NCBI RefSeq assembly: GCF_000763385.1
Contig: NZ_JQFA01000002.1
Location: 3,224,001 to 3,288,000 of the forward strand
Length of the DNA: 64,000 nucleotides
Reading direction: 5' to 3'
Origin: Leptolyngbya sp. KIOST-1
GTDB taxonomy: Bacteria > Cyanobacteriota > Cyanobacteriia > Phormidesmidales > Phormidesmidaceae
Part shown: positions 21,011-29,741 of the stretch, piece by piece
Position numbering within the stretch: position 1 is the stretch's first letter
Layout of the letters: each line of letters opens with the position of its first letter
The notes under the pieces: model-generated
Seen by the model: the letters and a program-made list of their open reading frames with translations, nothing else
What the model was told of the DNA's origin: nothing
Database searches by the model: none
Translations under genes and position numbers: made by a program

Positions 21011-21353
21011 GATCTCAAAAATTTGTATCCATCGACAGATCCGAGGAGCAAGGGGCTCCGTCCAAAGAAGGTTGTATGGGGTTTTCTTGACCCCATACGA
21101 TACCTATCATTCGGTTTTCGATCACATCAATAAAGCAGCGGTCGGGCACGGTTGCTCGACCCATTTTTCATTGCTTTAAACCCTCAGTAGTCCACGGCAA
21201 AAAGAGCGGCAGCTGTGCCGCCGCCACAATTTTTTATGGCGGCGACTTGGGCTGCTCAATTCGCGTCATTAAGCGGAAATATGTATCGAAAACTTACTTT
21301 GATTCAGCACTTAAACTCAGTTTTTCATGTGACAAGTACAGGTTTTTAGACCC
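21011..21353. other. Intergenic region with two hairpins
   Basis: A hairpin with 8-bp arms at 21074-21081/21091-21098 (GTATGGGG/CCCCATAC) follows the glycosyltransferase stop but lacks a T tract. A second has arms 21219-21226/21237-21244 (CGCCGCCA/TGGCGGCG) around an AT-rich loop. No ORF. They may end the upstream transcript or act in the leader of the symporter gene. Confidence 0.5.
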
Positions 21354-22949
21354 ATGGAAGAAGCCAATATTCAGTTTGAGTTGACCGGCCTAGATCTCGG
21401 CATTCTCGTCGCCTACGTGATTGGGGTGCTGGCCATCGGCTTTTGGGTAGGCCGCAAAAAAGAGGACCAGGAGAGCTTTTTTCTGGGCGGGCGGGGCAGC
21501 CACTGGTTTTTAATCGGGTTTGCCCTGATGGCGGCCAACCTGTCGGGCACCTCCTACGTGGGCCTGGCTGGGGCAGGCTACGAAGACGGCATCAGCGTCT
21601 GGAACTACGAGTGGATGGCCACCCTGGTGCTGTGCTTTTTTGCGGTGTTTATTTTGCCGTACTACCTGCACTCCAAAATTTCCACCATGCCGGAGTTTTT
21701 AGAGAAGCGGTATGACGCGCGATCGCGGCTGTTGTTCTCCGGTTTTTCGATCTTCACAGCCATGTTTATCGACTCCGCTGGCGCGATGTATGCCGGAGCC
21801 ATCACCCTGCAACTGCTGTTTCCCGACATCGGCCTGTTTTGGCTAATCGTGGCGATCGCCACCCTAGGCGGCATCTACGTTCTGCTCGGCGGTCTGTCCG
21901 CCGTCATGGTCACCGACACCATTCAGGGGATTTTGCTACTCACCGCCGGTGGCCTGATCTTCTTTGTCGCTTTCTCAGAACTGGGCTCCTGGCAGGCGGT
22001 GGTGGATGCCGCTCCGCCCGATGGCTTTACGGTGTTTAAGCCCGCAGACGACGACTTTTTGCCCTGGCCGGGGGTCTTTACCGGCGTGCTGTGGTTGGGC
22101 ATTTACTACTGGATTACTAACCATGTGGTAGTGCAAAAGGTGCTGTCGGCCCGCAATGTCAACGACGGTCGCTGGGGGGCGCTGTTTTGCGGCCTGATGC
22201 AGCTGCCGCTGCTGTTTCTGCTGATTTTGCCCGGCACTATGGGCCGCGCCCTCTACCCCGACCTGCCCGACCCCGACATGGTGTGGCCCGCTATGGCCTT
22301 TGACTTGCTGCCCGTGGGCCTACGGGGGCTGGTGCTGGCCGCCCTGGTAGCGGCGCTAATGTCTACCCTGGACTCGGCCCTCAACGGCACGTCATCCCTG
22401 GTAACCAACGACTTTGTCCGCAAACTCAGACCGGGGGCCAGCGAGCGGCGGCTCCTCTACTACGGCCGCATCACCATTGCGGTTTTGATGGTCCTGGCGG
22501 TGATTTGGGCACCGCAAATCGCCAACTTCCCCACCATTGTTGAGTATTTTCAGTCGTTTCTCGGCCACATCACCATGCCCGTGGTGACGGTGTTTTTGGG
22601 CGGCCTGTTCTGGCGGCGGGCCACCCGTGACGCGGCATTCTATACCCTGGCGGTGGGCATTCCGGTGGGCATTACCATGTTTGTGCTGGGGGAATTTTTA
22701 GAGCTCTACGACCTGCAATTTCTCTACGCCACCGGGCTGCTGCTGCTCTTCAGCCTGCTGATCTTTGTGGGGGTGACGCTGTTGACCCCTGCGCCCGAGG
22801 CCGATGCGATCGCTGAGTTGACCTGGTCAAGCTCCACCTGGCACGACGAAACCCGCGACCTGGCAGGCATCCCCTGGTGGCAAAACTATCGCTATATGGC
22901 CCTGACCCTGGTGATCGGCACCCTGGCCATGGTGGCGTTCTTTACCTAG
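21354..22949 (+). CDS. Sodium:solute symporter family transporter
   Basis: 531 residues with 13-14 membrane helices. SSS/SGLT signatures: FFLGGRGSHWFLIGFALMAA, the TMPEFLEKRYD motif, GGLSAVMVTDTIQG, and the sodium-site helix segment LVAALMSTLDSALNG with the conserved Ser-Thr-Leu-Asp-Ser. Resemblance is to SGLT-type sugar/sodium carriers rather than proline or pantothenate permeases. The true substrate is unknown. It stands alone. Confidence 0.92.
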   Translation: MEEANIQFELTGLDLGILVAYVIGVLAIGFWVGRKKEDQESFFLGGRGSHWFLIGFALMAANLSGTSYVGLAGAGYEDGISVWNYEWMATLVLCFFAVFILPYYLHSKISTMPEFLEKRYDARSRLLFSGFSIFTAMFIDSAGAMYAGAITLQLLFPDIGLFWLIVAIATLGGIYVLLGGLSAVMVTDTIQGILLLTAGGLIFFVAFSELGSWQAVVDAAPPDGFTVFKPADDDFLPWPGVFTGVLWLGIYYWITNHVVVQKVLSARNVNDGRWGALFCGLMQLPLLFLLILPGTMGRALYPDLPDPDMVWPAMAFDLLPVGLRGLVLAALVAALMSTLDSALNGTSSLVTNDFVRKLRPGASERRLLYYGRITIAVLMVLAVIWAPQIANFPTIVEYFQSFLGHITMPVVTVFLGGLFWRRATRDAAFYTLAVGIPVGITMFVLGEFLELYDLQFLYATGLLLLFSLLIFVGVTLLTPAPEADAIAELTWSSSTWHDETRDLAGIPWWQNYRYMALTLVIGTLAMVAFFT

Positions 22950-23131
22950 CCGTACTGGTCGGATTTCTAGGCAGTTTTGACCACGGCCTGGACATGTACG
23001 GCCCCATTTGAGCTGGCGCTGGTTTGGGTCACTGTGATCTCTAGAATCGCCCAGAGCCGTAGCTCAAGATCTACCGATGCCTACAGCCTAGCGATGGGTC
23101 ATCATAGGAGGAGACACCCCAGAGGGTAGCG

Positions 23132-23695
23132 ATGGTTCAGCTTGTCGATCGACCTACCGAGCAGCGGTTTATTCATGCGGGCGTAAGCTGGGACAACTTT
23201 AAAGCGATTCAGCAAGGGTTTGCCGATTCGCCAGGCATTCGTCTGTTTTATTTCGCTGGGGAGCTAGAGATTTTGTCCACATCCCCAGAGCATGAGATTG
23301 TCAAGGGCAACCTCGGCTACCTGATCGAAGATTATCTGCTGGGTCAGGGGGTCGAGTTTGTGGCCACAGGCTCTTTCTCTCAAGAACGGGAGGCGATCGC
23401 CTCGGTTCAGGCCGATGAATCGTACTGTTTTGGCCCTAAAAAGCCTATTCCAGACCTGGCGATCGAGGTGGTATTTACCAGCGGCGGCCCCGATAAGCTC
23501 AAGCGCTACGCTGCCCTGGGCGTTGCCGAGGTCTGGTTTTGGCAGGCAGAGCGCATTAGTGTTTATTGCCTGCGATCGGGTGGCTATCAGCAAGCCAGCG
23601 AAAGCCAGGTTGTACAGGGCATTGACCTCGATCGCCTGGCCCACTGTGCTGCCCTAGAATCGCGTTCTCAAGCCGTTAACGCTTTTCGACAGTAG
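23132..23695 (+). CDS. Uma2 family putative endonuclease (DUF820)
   Basis: 187 residues with the PD-(D/E)XK-like core: PIPDLAIEVVFTSGG, followed by KLKRYAALGVAEVWFWQ. Uma2 genes are hugely expanded in cyanobacteria and often lie singly, as here; their role is not settled. A ribosome-binding site (AGGAGGAG) lies upstream. The protein is full length, unlike the Uma2 gene at 38794. Confidence 0.9.
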   Translation: MVQLVDRPTEQRFIHAGVSWDNFKAIQQGFADSPGIRLFYFAGELEILSTSPEHEIVKGNLGYLIEDYLLGQGVEFVATGSFSQEREAIASVQADESYCFGPKKPIPDLAIEVVFTSGGPDKLKRYAALGVAEVWFWQAERISVYCLRSGGYQQASESQVVQGIDLDRLAHCAALESRSQAVNAFRQ

Positions 23696-23904
23696 AGGGA
23701 GGCAGCTGCAATTTATAGCCTGGCGTTGCTGAATGCAAGTATGATATGCCCCCTAGCCCCCCAATTCTGGGGCGATGAAAGGCTGTTAAGTTTACAGATT
23801 CATTACTCAATTCAGCAAGGCCTATAGCCTCTTCTCCCGTTTGAAATTGAAACTACTCAAACCCATCAATCTGCAAAGAATGGTGTCAAATCACGCTTTG
23901 CGAC

Positions 23905-25035
23905 CTACCCCCGAATCTGCACCGGCATGACCAGGTAGGTGATTTTGGTTTCGCCCAGGGGCACAAACACCGCCGGGCTGGTGGCCGCATTGCACTGCAT
24001 CTGCACTTCGGTGGTGTCGAATGCCTTGAGGCCGTCCAGCAGGTAGCGCACGTTGAAGGCGATATCGAGGTCGTCGCCAGTCACCTGGGCTGGCAGCTCT
24101 TCGCGACCGCTGCCCACCTCCTGGGCTTCGACCGAGAGCGCGATGGACTGCTCGTCAGAATTGAGAGTGATTTTGATGATGTCGTTTTTCTGGCTGGCCA
24201 GCACCGCAATGCGCTCCAGGCTCGACATCAACAGGCGGCGATCGACGGTGACCTGGCGGGCAAACTGCTTGGGCAGCAGCTGGCGGTAGTTGGGGTACTG
24301 CCCCTCCAGCAGGCGGGTGGTGAGGCGCTGCGCCCCTAGGTCAAACAGCACCTGGGTTTCATCGAGCCGCAGGGCCACCGGCTGGTTGGAGTTGTAGCCC
24401 TGGATCATGCGCTCTAGCTCGCGCAGGGCCTTGGCGGGTACGGTGACATCCATGGCTGGGGTTTCGGTAGCGGCTTCGTCGGTGGTCTGCACCACCGAGA
24501 GGCGGTGGCCATCGGTGGCGGCAAACTCCAGGGCATCGGTCTCCGACATCAGGTGGACGCCTGTCAGTACCTGCTTGGTTTCATCGCCGCTGGTGGCAAA
24601 CAGGGAACCCCGCAGCCCGTTGAGCAGGGCATCGGCACTGAGGGCGATCGCTTCGCCGTCTTCCACCGTAGGCAGCGACGGGTAGTCTTCGGCACTGAGG
24701 CCCCGCACCTCGTAGCGGCCCGAGGATGAGGTCAGAGTGACGGTGGTGCTGTCGCCGTCCGATTCGAGGGTAATATCTTCGTTGGCCAAGCGCGATACGA
24801 TATCGCCCCAGAGCTTAGCAGGCAGCGTCAGGGTGCCCGGTTCGTCAACCTGGGCACTGAAGCGCGTTTCAATGCCCAGCACTTCATCGAAGCCAACCAG
24901 CGTCACTGACTGACTTTCGATGTCGGCCGTTACCAAAATATTGGCCAGCACAGGCCGACTGGGGCGCGACGATACCGCTCGGCTAACCGACGAAAGTTGG
25001 GCACTCAGCTCGCTCTGGGGGCAGATAAACTTCAT
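23905..25035 (-). CDS. dnaN: DNA polymerase III beta sliding clamp
   Basis: 376 residues, full length, three clamp repeats. The N-terminus is MKFICPQSELSAQL and the C-terminus ends VFVPLGETKITYLVMPVQIRG, typical of DnaN. It forms the ring that tethers polymerase to DNA. In Synechococcus elongatus the replication origin lies next to dnaN, and a cluster of DnaA-box-like sequences lies upstream here. No dnaA is in the window. Confidence 0.98.
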   Translation of the reverse strand: MKFICPQSELSAQLSSVSRAVSSRPSRPVLANILVTADIESQSVTLVGFDEVLGIETRFSAQVDEPGTLTLPAKLWGDIVSRLANEDITLESDGDSTTVTLTSSSGRYEVRGLSAEDYPSLPTVEDGEAIALSADALLNGLRGSLFATSGDETKQVLTGVHLMSETDALEFAATDGHRLSVVQTTDEAATETPAMDVTVPAKALRELERMIQGYNSNQPVALRLDETQVLFDLGAQRLTTRLLEGQYPNYRQLLPKQFARQVTVDRRLLMSSLERIAVLASQKNDIIKITLNSDEQSIALSVEAQEVGSGREELPAQVTGDDLDIAFNVRYLLDGLKAFDTTEVQMQCNAATSPAVFVPLGETKITYLVMPVQIRG

Positions 25036-25340
25036 GGCAACGGAGAAAGAAAATGCAGTGGATAGGGAACGTCAACCTGAGATGCCCGCCTGTGGCATCT
25101 ACCTGGCTAATTCCGTACTAGCAGTATCTCACCTTTGCTATAGATCCCGGTTAAACCTACTATGTGTGAATGATTTCAGAAGCCTGGATCCCTTATAAAC
25201 AAAGCTTTTGAGCGGTTTTGAAAACGGCTACTTTTTGATTGGGTGTTCATCCTATCACCCTTTTTTGCCCTGGCTGACCTCTTCTCTGTGGGGCAAGGTC
25301 TGCCTTCCGGAAGAAGAAAAATTTAAAAGATAGTCGTAAT

Positions 25341-25560
25341 AGAAGGGGCTGTGAAAACTGGGGAAAAGAGCTAGATTGCTTGAAGTGGGCAGGCTAGGGA
25401 ACTAACGGGGCTGGGGAAAAGCGGTGGGGAATCGTCCTGAGTTTCCACAACTATGGACATGGGGCAGGCAACATCCACACCCAGGCAGAGGTTATCCCCT
25501 CTAACGACAGAGATTTTCCACGGATTTTTCCCGGTTTTCCCCAGGAAAGTGGAAGAAAAA
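25341..25560. other. Putative chromosomal replication origin (oriC)
   Basis: Upstream of dnaN lies a cluster of nonamers close to the cyanobacterial DnaA box TTTTCCACA. On the minus strand: TTTTCCCCA at 25359-25367 and 25412-25420. On the plus strand: GTTTCCACA 25441-25449, ACATCCACA 25471-25479, TTATCCCCT 25492-25500, TTTTCCACG 25514-25522, TTTTCCCCA 25535-25543. An AT-rich stretch (25190-25340) that could melt lies between the boxes and dnaN. No long ORF is present. The rest of the gap (25561-25816) shows nothing I recognise. Most boxes have one mismatch, so this is a candidate. Confidence 0.6.
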
Positions 25561-25816
25561 GATCATGAATCGTTACATCGCGATCGCACTACCCCGAGCT
25601 TCGGATCCCGTCGCCCTGCTCTTTAATGCTAACTCCTGCCTGGTTCACCCCACAAATTAAAAGGCGACTGTCATCGACCTTGGGCTCGGCTATGTCGTTA
25701 AAAAATGGGCTTTTTGGGGATTGGGGTTTGGACGTCAGATTTAGTCAGGTCGTTATCAGTAGAAAACCCTGGAGCGAGGAGCTACCAGGGTCGCGGGTGC
25801 GTGCTTGGCTGGGGTA

Positions 25817-26344
25817 TTAGGCAACTTCCGCCGCCATAGCGGGGGTCTCAGTCTCGCTCAGGGCAGTGCCCTTCAGCACCAGCACGGCACAGGGGGCACG
25901 GTGCATAACGTGGTTGCTGACGCTGCCCAGCACCAGTTCGGTGAGGCCTGAGCGGCCCCGGTTGCCGATCAAAATCAGGTCGGCTCCCCACTCCTGGGCA
26001 ACTTTGCAGATGGCGGTGGCGGGGCTGCCCACCAGCTGGCGAAACTCAGTGGGTACGCCAGCGGTATTCGCGATCGCGGCATAGCGGCGCAGGTTCTCCA
26101 AACTTTCGGTTTCGTAGCGCACCCAGGCCTGCCGCCAGGCTTCCAAATCCAGCTCGGTGCCCGGTGCCCAGTAAATGCTCTCCAGGGTTGCCGACATGGG
26201 CATTGGGGTGTCGCTATCCTGACTGGAGAGGCAGTGCACCAGCAGCAGGGTGCCCGCGGTGGCCTGGGCCAGCTCCAGGGCATGGTTAAACAGGGCGGCG
26301 CTGCTGGCGCTATTGTCCAGAGCAACTAACAGTTTGCGGTACAT
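25817..26344 (-). CDS. Universal stress protein (UspA) family protein
   Basis: 175 residues, single Usp domain. It starts MYRKLLVALDNS and ends with the nucleotide-binding motif GNRGRSGLTELVLGSVSNHV, matching G-x2-G-x9-G-(S/N), so it probably binds ATP. The Shine-Dalgarno GGGAGGAT precedes the ATG. It lies 78 bp downstream of a tiny membrane-peptide gene on the same strand, probably one transcript. Confidence 0.92.
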   Translation of the reverse strand: MYRKLLVALDNSASSAALFNHALELAQATAGTLLLVHCLSSQDSDTPMPMSATLESIYWAPGTELDLEAWRQAWVRYETESLENLRRYAAIANTAGVPTEFRQLVGSPATAICKVAQEWGADLILIGNRGRSGLTELVLGSVSNHVMHRAPCAVLVLKGTALSETETPAMAAEVA

Positions 26345-26422
26345 GGGTTATCCTCCCGGAACTGGAACTGGTGGCGCTGGGCCAGAACCCCTGACCCACA
26401 GGAATGGGAGAGTAGCTCGGGT

Positions 26423-26548
26423 CTAGGTCTGGGGCCGATGGTGCTCCAGGCGGGGGGTGAGCCAGCACAGGAAAAGCACCAGCCCCAGGGTCCCGATTTC
26501 AGTCATCAGGTAGAGCGTGTCGTGGTAAGTGAGCGTGAGGGATAGCAT
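26423..26548 (-). CDS. 41-residue predicted membrane peptide
   Basis: A short frame with a strong Shine-Dalgarno, AGGAGG, 8 nt before the ATG at 26548. The peptide has a short polar N-terminus, one hydrophobic segment at about 17-31 (EIGTLGLVLFLCWLT) and a basic/histidine tail. It matches no family I recognise. Position just upstream of the Usp gene on the same strand suggests co-transcription. The strong ribosome-binding site and membrane segment support it being real; it is too short for normal gene callers. Confidence 0.55.
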   Translation of the reverse strand: MLSLTLTYHDTLYLMTEIGTLGLVLFLCWLTPRLEHHRPQT

Positions 26549-26715
26549 GGGCCGATCCTCCTGGTTCGATCCTGTTTGGTGCGTGGACACCTGTCGGGAT
26601 GGCTCTTTGCAACCGATCCTTTACTTCTATTCTCCCGCCAAGGTCTGGCCCAGGCGCAGGACTGCAACGAAGCTTGACCTGCGATCGCATTTCATAACCT
26701 TTCGCCAGCGAAAGA

Positions 26716-28230
26716 TTATCCTGGTATCGTCGCCTCAAACACCCGACCGTCTTCGCGGCAGATTTCGTAAATCATGTTGCGCCCCGACAGCGCCACGATC
26801 GGCAGGCTGCCCCCCGGTTCGGTCCACTGACTCACCATATAGAAGTTGTCCAGCCCCGGCAGACGCTTGGGCACGCCCTTGACCATCAGCGGCAGGGTGT
26901 CTTTGGTCAGCAGCCAGCCGCAGCTGGCTCCCTGCCAGTTGCCGGTGTAGCGCTCGTAGCTCAGGGGCGTGGCCACATCCATACATTCAATGCTGGCCCC
27001 TAGCCCTGGGTAGAACTCCTCCAGTCGCTGAATCAAAATATTCGCTTCCTGGCTCTCTTCGGCATGGTAGGCGGAGCGGCCATAGAGCTGTTGCCAATAG
27101 CTGTAGGGGCTGGTCAGCATGACAATCACCACCGACTTGCCCGGTGGGGCCAGGGAGGGGTCAAAGCAGTAGTGCTTGACGCCAATCTCGTAGCGATCCT
27201 GGCCGGCGATCGCGATCGGCTGATCCAACAAATGCGTCACCCAGTGGGGACGGTGGGAAAAATCCATCGCCACCCCCAGCGACACCTGCAGTTGCGAATG
27301 CAGCGGCAAATGGCCATCGTAGAGCTTTTCTATTCTGCGGTTGATATAGTCCCCCCGCAGCAGGTCAAAAATGGTGCGGCGGCCGTCACAGGCCGAAATC
27401 ACCCGCTTAGCCCGGTAGGTTTCGTTGTTGAAAAGCCGCACGCCCACCGCCCGGTCATCGTCTACCAGCACCCGCTCCACCTGAGCCGAGTAGACAATTT
27501 CGCCCCCCAACTCCAGGTAGCGCTGCTCAATGGCGCGGGCAAAGGTGAGGGCTGCCCCCATCGGCTGACCTGCGTTGCGGTTGTCCAGGTAAGCCAGCAG
27601 CGACATACCCACCATCACCGGCACATCGGGCCAGGCAAACATGTGGGGCAGCGCCCGCCGCAGAAAGGGGGTTTTCACCTGCCCCGCCAGGTCGCTCAGG
27701 GAGAGCTGACTCCATTTGCCCAGCACGCCCATAAAGGGCAGCACCTGCTTGCCCAGCCGGGCCCAGTCCGCCGCCGTCATCAGCGTCTTGGGCTTCTGTT
27801 GCAGCATCGACAGGTCAAACTCTTTAAACTTGCGCACCCCTTTGCAAAAGGCGTCGATCAGCTTGGCATCTTCCGGGGCCAGCGCTTGCAGATGCGCTTG
27901 CAACTCGTCGGGCTGGCTGTGTACCCGCAGCACCTCCCCCTGGGCACCGTGGATCTGCATAAACTCGCTCTGGTTGGTAAACTCAACGCCCTCCAGGGCT
28001 CCCAACTCGCGCCACAGCTCGTAGAAGGGCTGCCCTGGGCCAGTGCCAAAGATGTAGTGAATGCCGCCGTCGAAGGTGTAGCCCTGCCGCTGCCAGGCGG
28101 TGCACAGCCCCCCCGGCTGGTCGTGGGCTTCAAAGATCTGAGTGCGGTAGCCGTTCATCTGGGCGTAGCACCCGGCAGCTAAGCCGGAAATGCCAGCGCC
28201 AATGATAATGATGTCTGCGGTAGGGGCCAT
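26716..28230 (-). CDS. CrtI/CrtISO-like FAD-dependent oxidoreductase
   Basis: 504 residues. N-terminal FAD motif IIIIGAGISGLAAGCYAQ with EAHDQPGGLC, and a C-terminal carotenoid-desaturase-like segment (SQWTEPGGSLPIVALSGRN). It belongs to the phytoene desaturase / carotenoid isomerase / retinol saturase superfamily. The substrate could be a carotenoid or another isoprenoid. The canonical CrtH would be expected elsewhere, so this may be a paralogue. Confidence 0.88.
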   Translation of the reverse strand: MAPTADIIIIGAGISGLAAGCYAQMNGYRTQIFEAHDQPGGLCTAWQRQGYTFDGGIHYIFGTGPGQPFYELWRELGALEGVEFTNQSEFMQIHGAQGEVLRVHSQPDELQAHLQALAPEDAKLIDAFCKGVRKFKEFDLSMLQQKPKTLMTAADWARLGKQVLPFMGVLGKWSQLSLSDLAGQVKTPFLRRALPHMFAWPDVPVMVGMSLLAYLDNRNAGQPMGAALTFARAIEQRYLELGGEIVYSAQVERVLVDDDRAVGVRLFNNETYRAKRVISACDGRRTIFDLLRGDYINRRIEKLYDGHLPLHSQLQVSLGVAMDFSHRPHWVTHLLDQPIAIAGQDRYEIGVKHYCFDPSLAPPGKSVVIVMLTSPYSYWQQLYGRSAYHAEESQEANILIQRLEEFYPGLGASIECMDVATPLSYERYTGNWQGASCGWLLTKDTLPLMVKGVPKRLPGLDNFYMVSQWTEPGGSLPIVALSGRNMIYEICREDGRVFEATIPG

Positions 28231-28441
28231 AGAGTTTGCAGGGCAGCGCTAAATACCTCAACGCTAGCCTACCCAGAGGACAACCCACCAAAACTGCCAC
28301 AGGATCGAGGACAGTGTCTCAGCTATCTCAAGGAGCGCTCCCAGCCAGGCTTTAAATTCTGTCTAACGGTGAAAGCCAGCGGCGGCAGATCACCTTTGAG
28401 ACTCAGCCAAAGCTTTTAGACCGTCCGCTGCGCTGAGGTGT

Positions 28442-28643
28442 GTACGCCCAGCATGGGCGTGAACTAATGGGGTGAAAGTCCCCTGTGGGAGAACCAGCCA
28501 TCCAAATGCTCGCAAGTCATAGGAGCCGAGAGATGGACAACAGTACGCCCAGCATGGGCGTGAACTAATGGGGTGAAAGTCCCCTGTGGGAGAACCAGCC
28601 ATCCAAATGCTCGCAAGTCATAGGAGCCGAGAGATGGACAACC
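28442..28643 (+). repeat. 101-bp tandem duplication of intron 5' end
   Basis: Positions 28442-28542 are repeated at 28543-28643 (GTACGCCCAGC... to ...GATGGACAAC), nearly exactly. The unit is the beginning of domain I, including the presumed 5' splice boundary. Two candidate 5' splice sites therefore exist. Confidence 0.9.
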
Positions 28644-29060
28644 ACTAGCTAAAGGCAAGGGCGTTTCCGCGAGGGAGGGTCTGGAGGAAGCCAGCGGCAA
28701 AGGTGCGAGCCGACGAACAGAAACGTCATAGAAGGCCGAGTTTCTGGGGCGAGTTGGCACAACACAACGAAGCCTTTTGGTTCAGGGGATACGGTAAATG
28801 ACGCGGTTGCGCATCGACAGTTCACGGTCTTATCTGGGGAGGTCTGCCCTTTTGGCAGTCCTTGAGGCTAGGGGAGTCTGATTGAGGTCTGGCCGGAAAC
28901 GGCCGGGTAGCCACAGAACCCTAAGGCATTGAGGACGGCCCAACGATTGGCAACAAACGTTGAAGGGGGCAGAAGTCAGCCGAGGTCATAGTAGTCAAAC
29001 GCTGGCCTGTAATGGGCCAGATAGGGCGAAGGGCCGAACTTAACCAAGAAAGGAGGAGCC

Positions 29061-29741
29061 ATGACAAACTCAGCCGTTTTGATGAACCCGAATGGGGGAG
29101 AAGCGGACTGGCGTAGACCCATGCAGCCAGCCTTAGAGACGAATTTGATGGAGCGAGTCCTCGACTCAGAGAACCTGCACCGAGCGTGGAAGCAAGTGAA
29201 GTCCAATCAAGGTGCCCCCGGCATAGACGGGATGGTGCTGGACGACTTTGCGGCCTACGCCCGACTTCACTGGGGAGAGATTCGCCAAACCTTACGAGAT
29301 GGACGCTACCGCCCTGCTCCGGTGCGACGGGTCGTCATCCCCAAGCCAGGGGGCAAGGGAGAGCGGCTGTTGGGAGTTCCAACAGTCCTAGACCGGGTGA
29401 TCCAGCAAGCCATCTCACAGGTGCTGACGCCACTGTTTGAGCCGGAGTTTTCCGAGTTCAGCTTTGGGTGTCGTCCCAACCGCAGTGCCCACGGCGCGAT
29501 TAAACAGGTGAAGGCATACGTCAAGGAAGGCTATCGGGTGGTGGTGGATTTGGACTTGGAAAAGTTCTTTGACACCGTAAACCACGATGTCCTAATGGCA
29601 AGAGTCGCCCGCAAAGTGCGGGATAAGACCCTGCTAGCCTTGATAGGCCGATACCTGCGAGCCGGGGTCATGGTCGAGGGGTCGTCATCCCCAAGCCAGG
29701 GGGCAAGGGAGAGCGGCTGTTGGGAGTTCCAACAGTCCTAG
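29061..29741 (+). pseudogene. ltrA: Truncated group II intron reverse transcriptase/maturase
   Basis: It starts with a strong Shine-Dalgarno (AGGAGG) and reads through RT0 (NQGAPGIDG), RT1 (VVIPKPGGKGERLLGVP), RT2 (FGCRPNRSAHGAI) and RT3 (VVDLDLEKFFDTVNHD, first catalytic Asp), up to about residue 208. There the sequence jumps back 350 bp, out of frame, and adds about 18 aberrant residues before a stop at 29741. The PQGGP (RT4) and YADD (RT5) motifs, domain X and any endonuclease are absent. Normal length would be above 400 residues. Confidence 0.92.

Noticed and set aside
25564-25659. 31-codon ORF in the putative origin region
   Set aside because: No Shine-Dalgarno and rich in restriction-like palindromes; probably chance.
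26560-26580. GGTTCGATCC, a tRNA T-loop-like word
   Set aside because: No acceptor, D or anticodon stems around it; it overlaps the leader of the small membrane-peptide gene.
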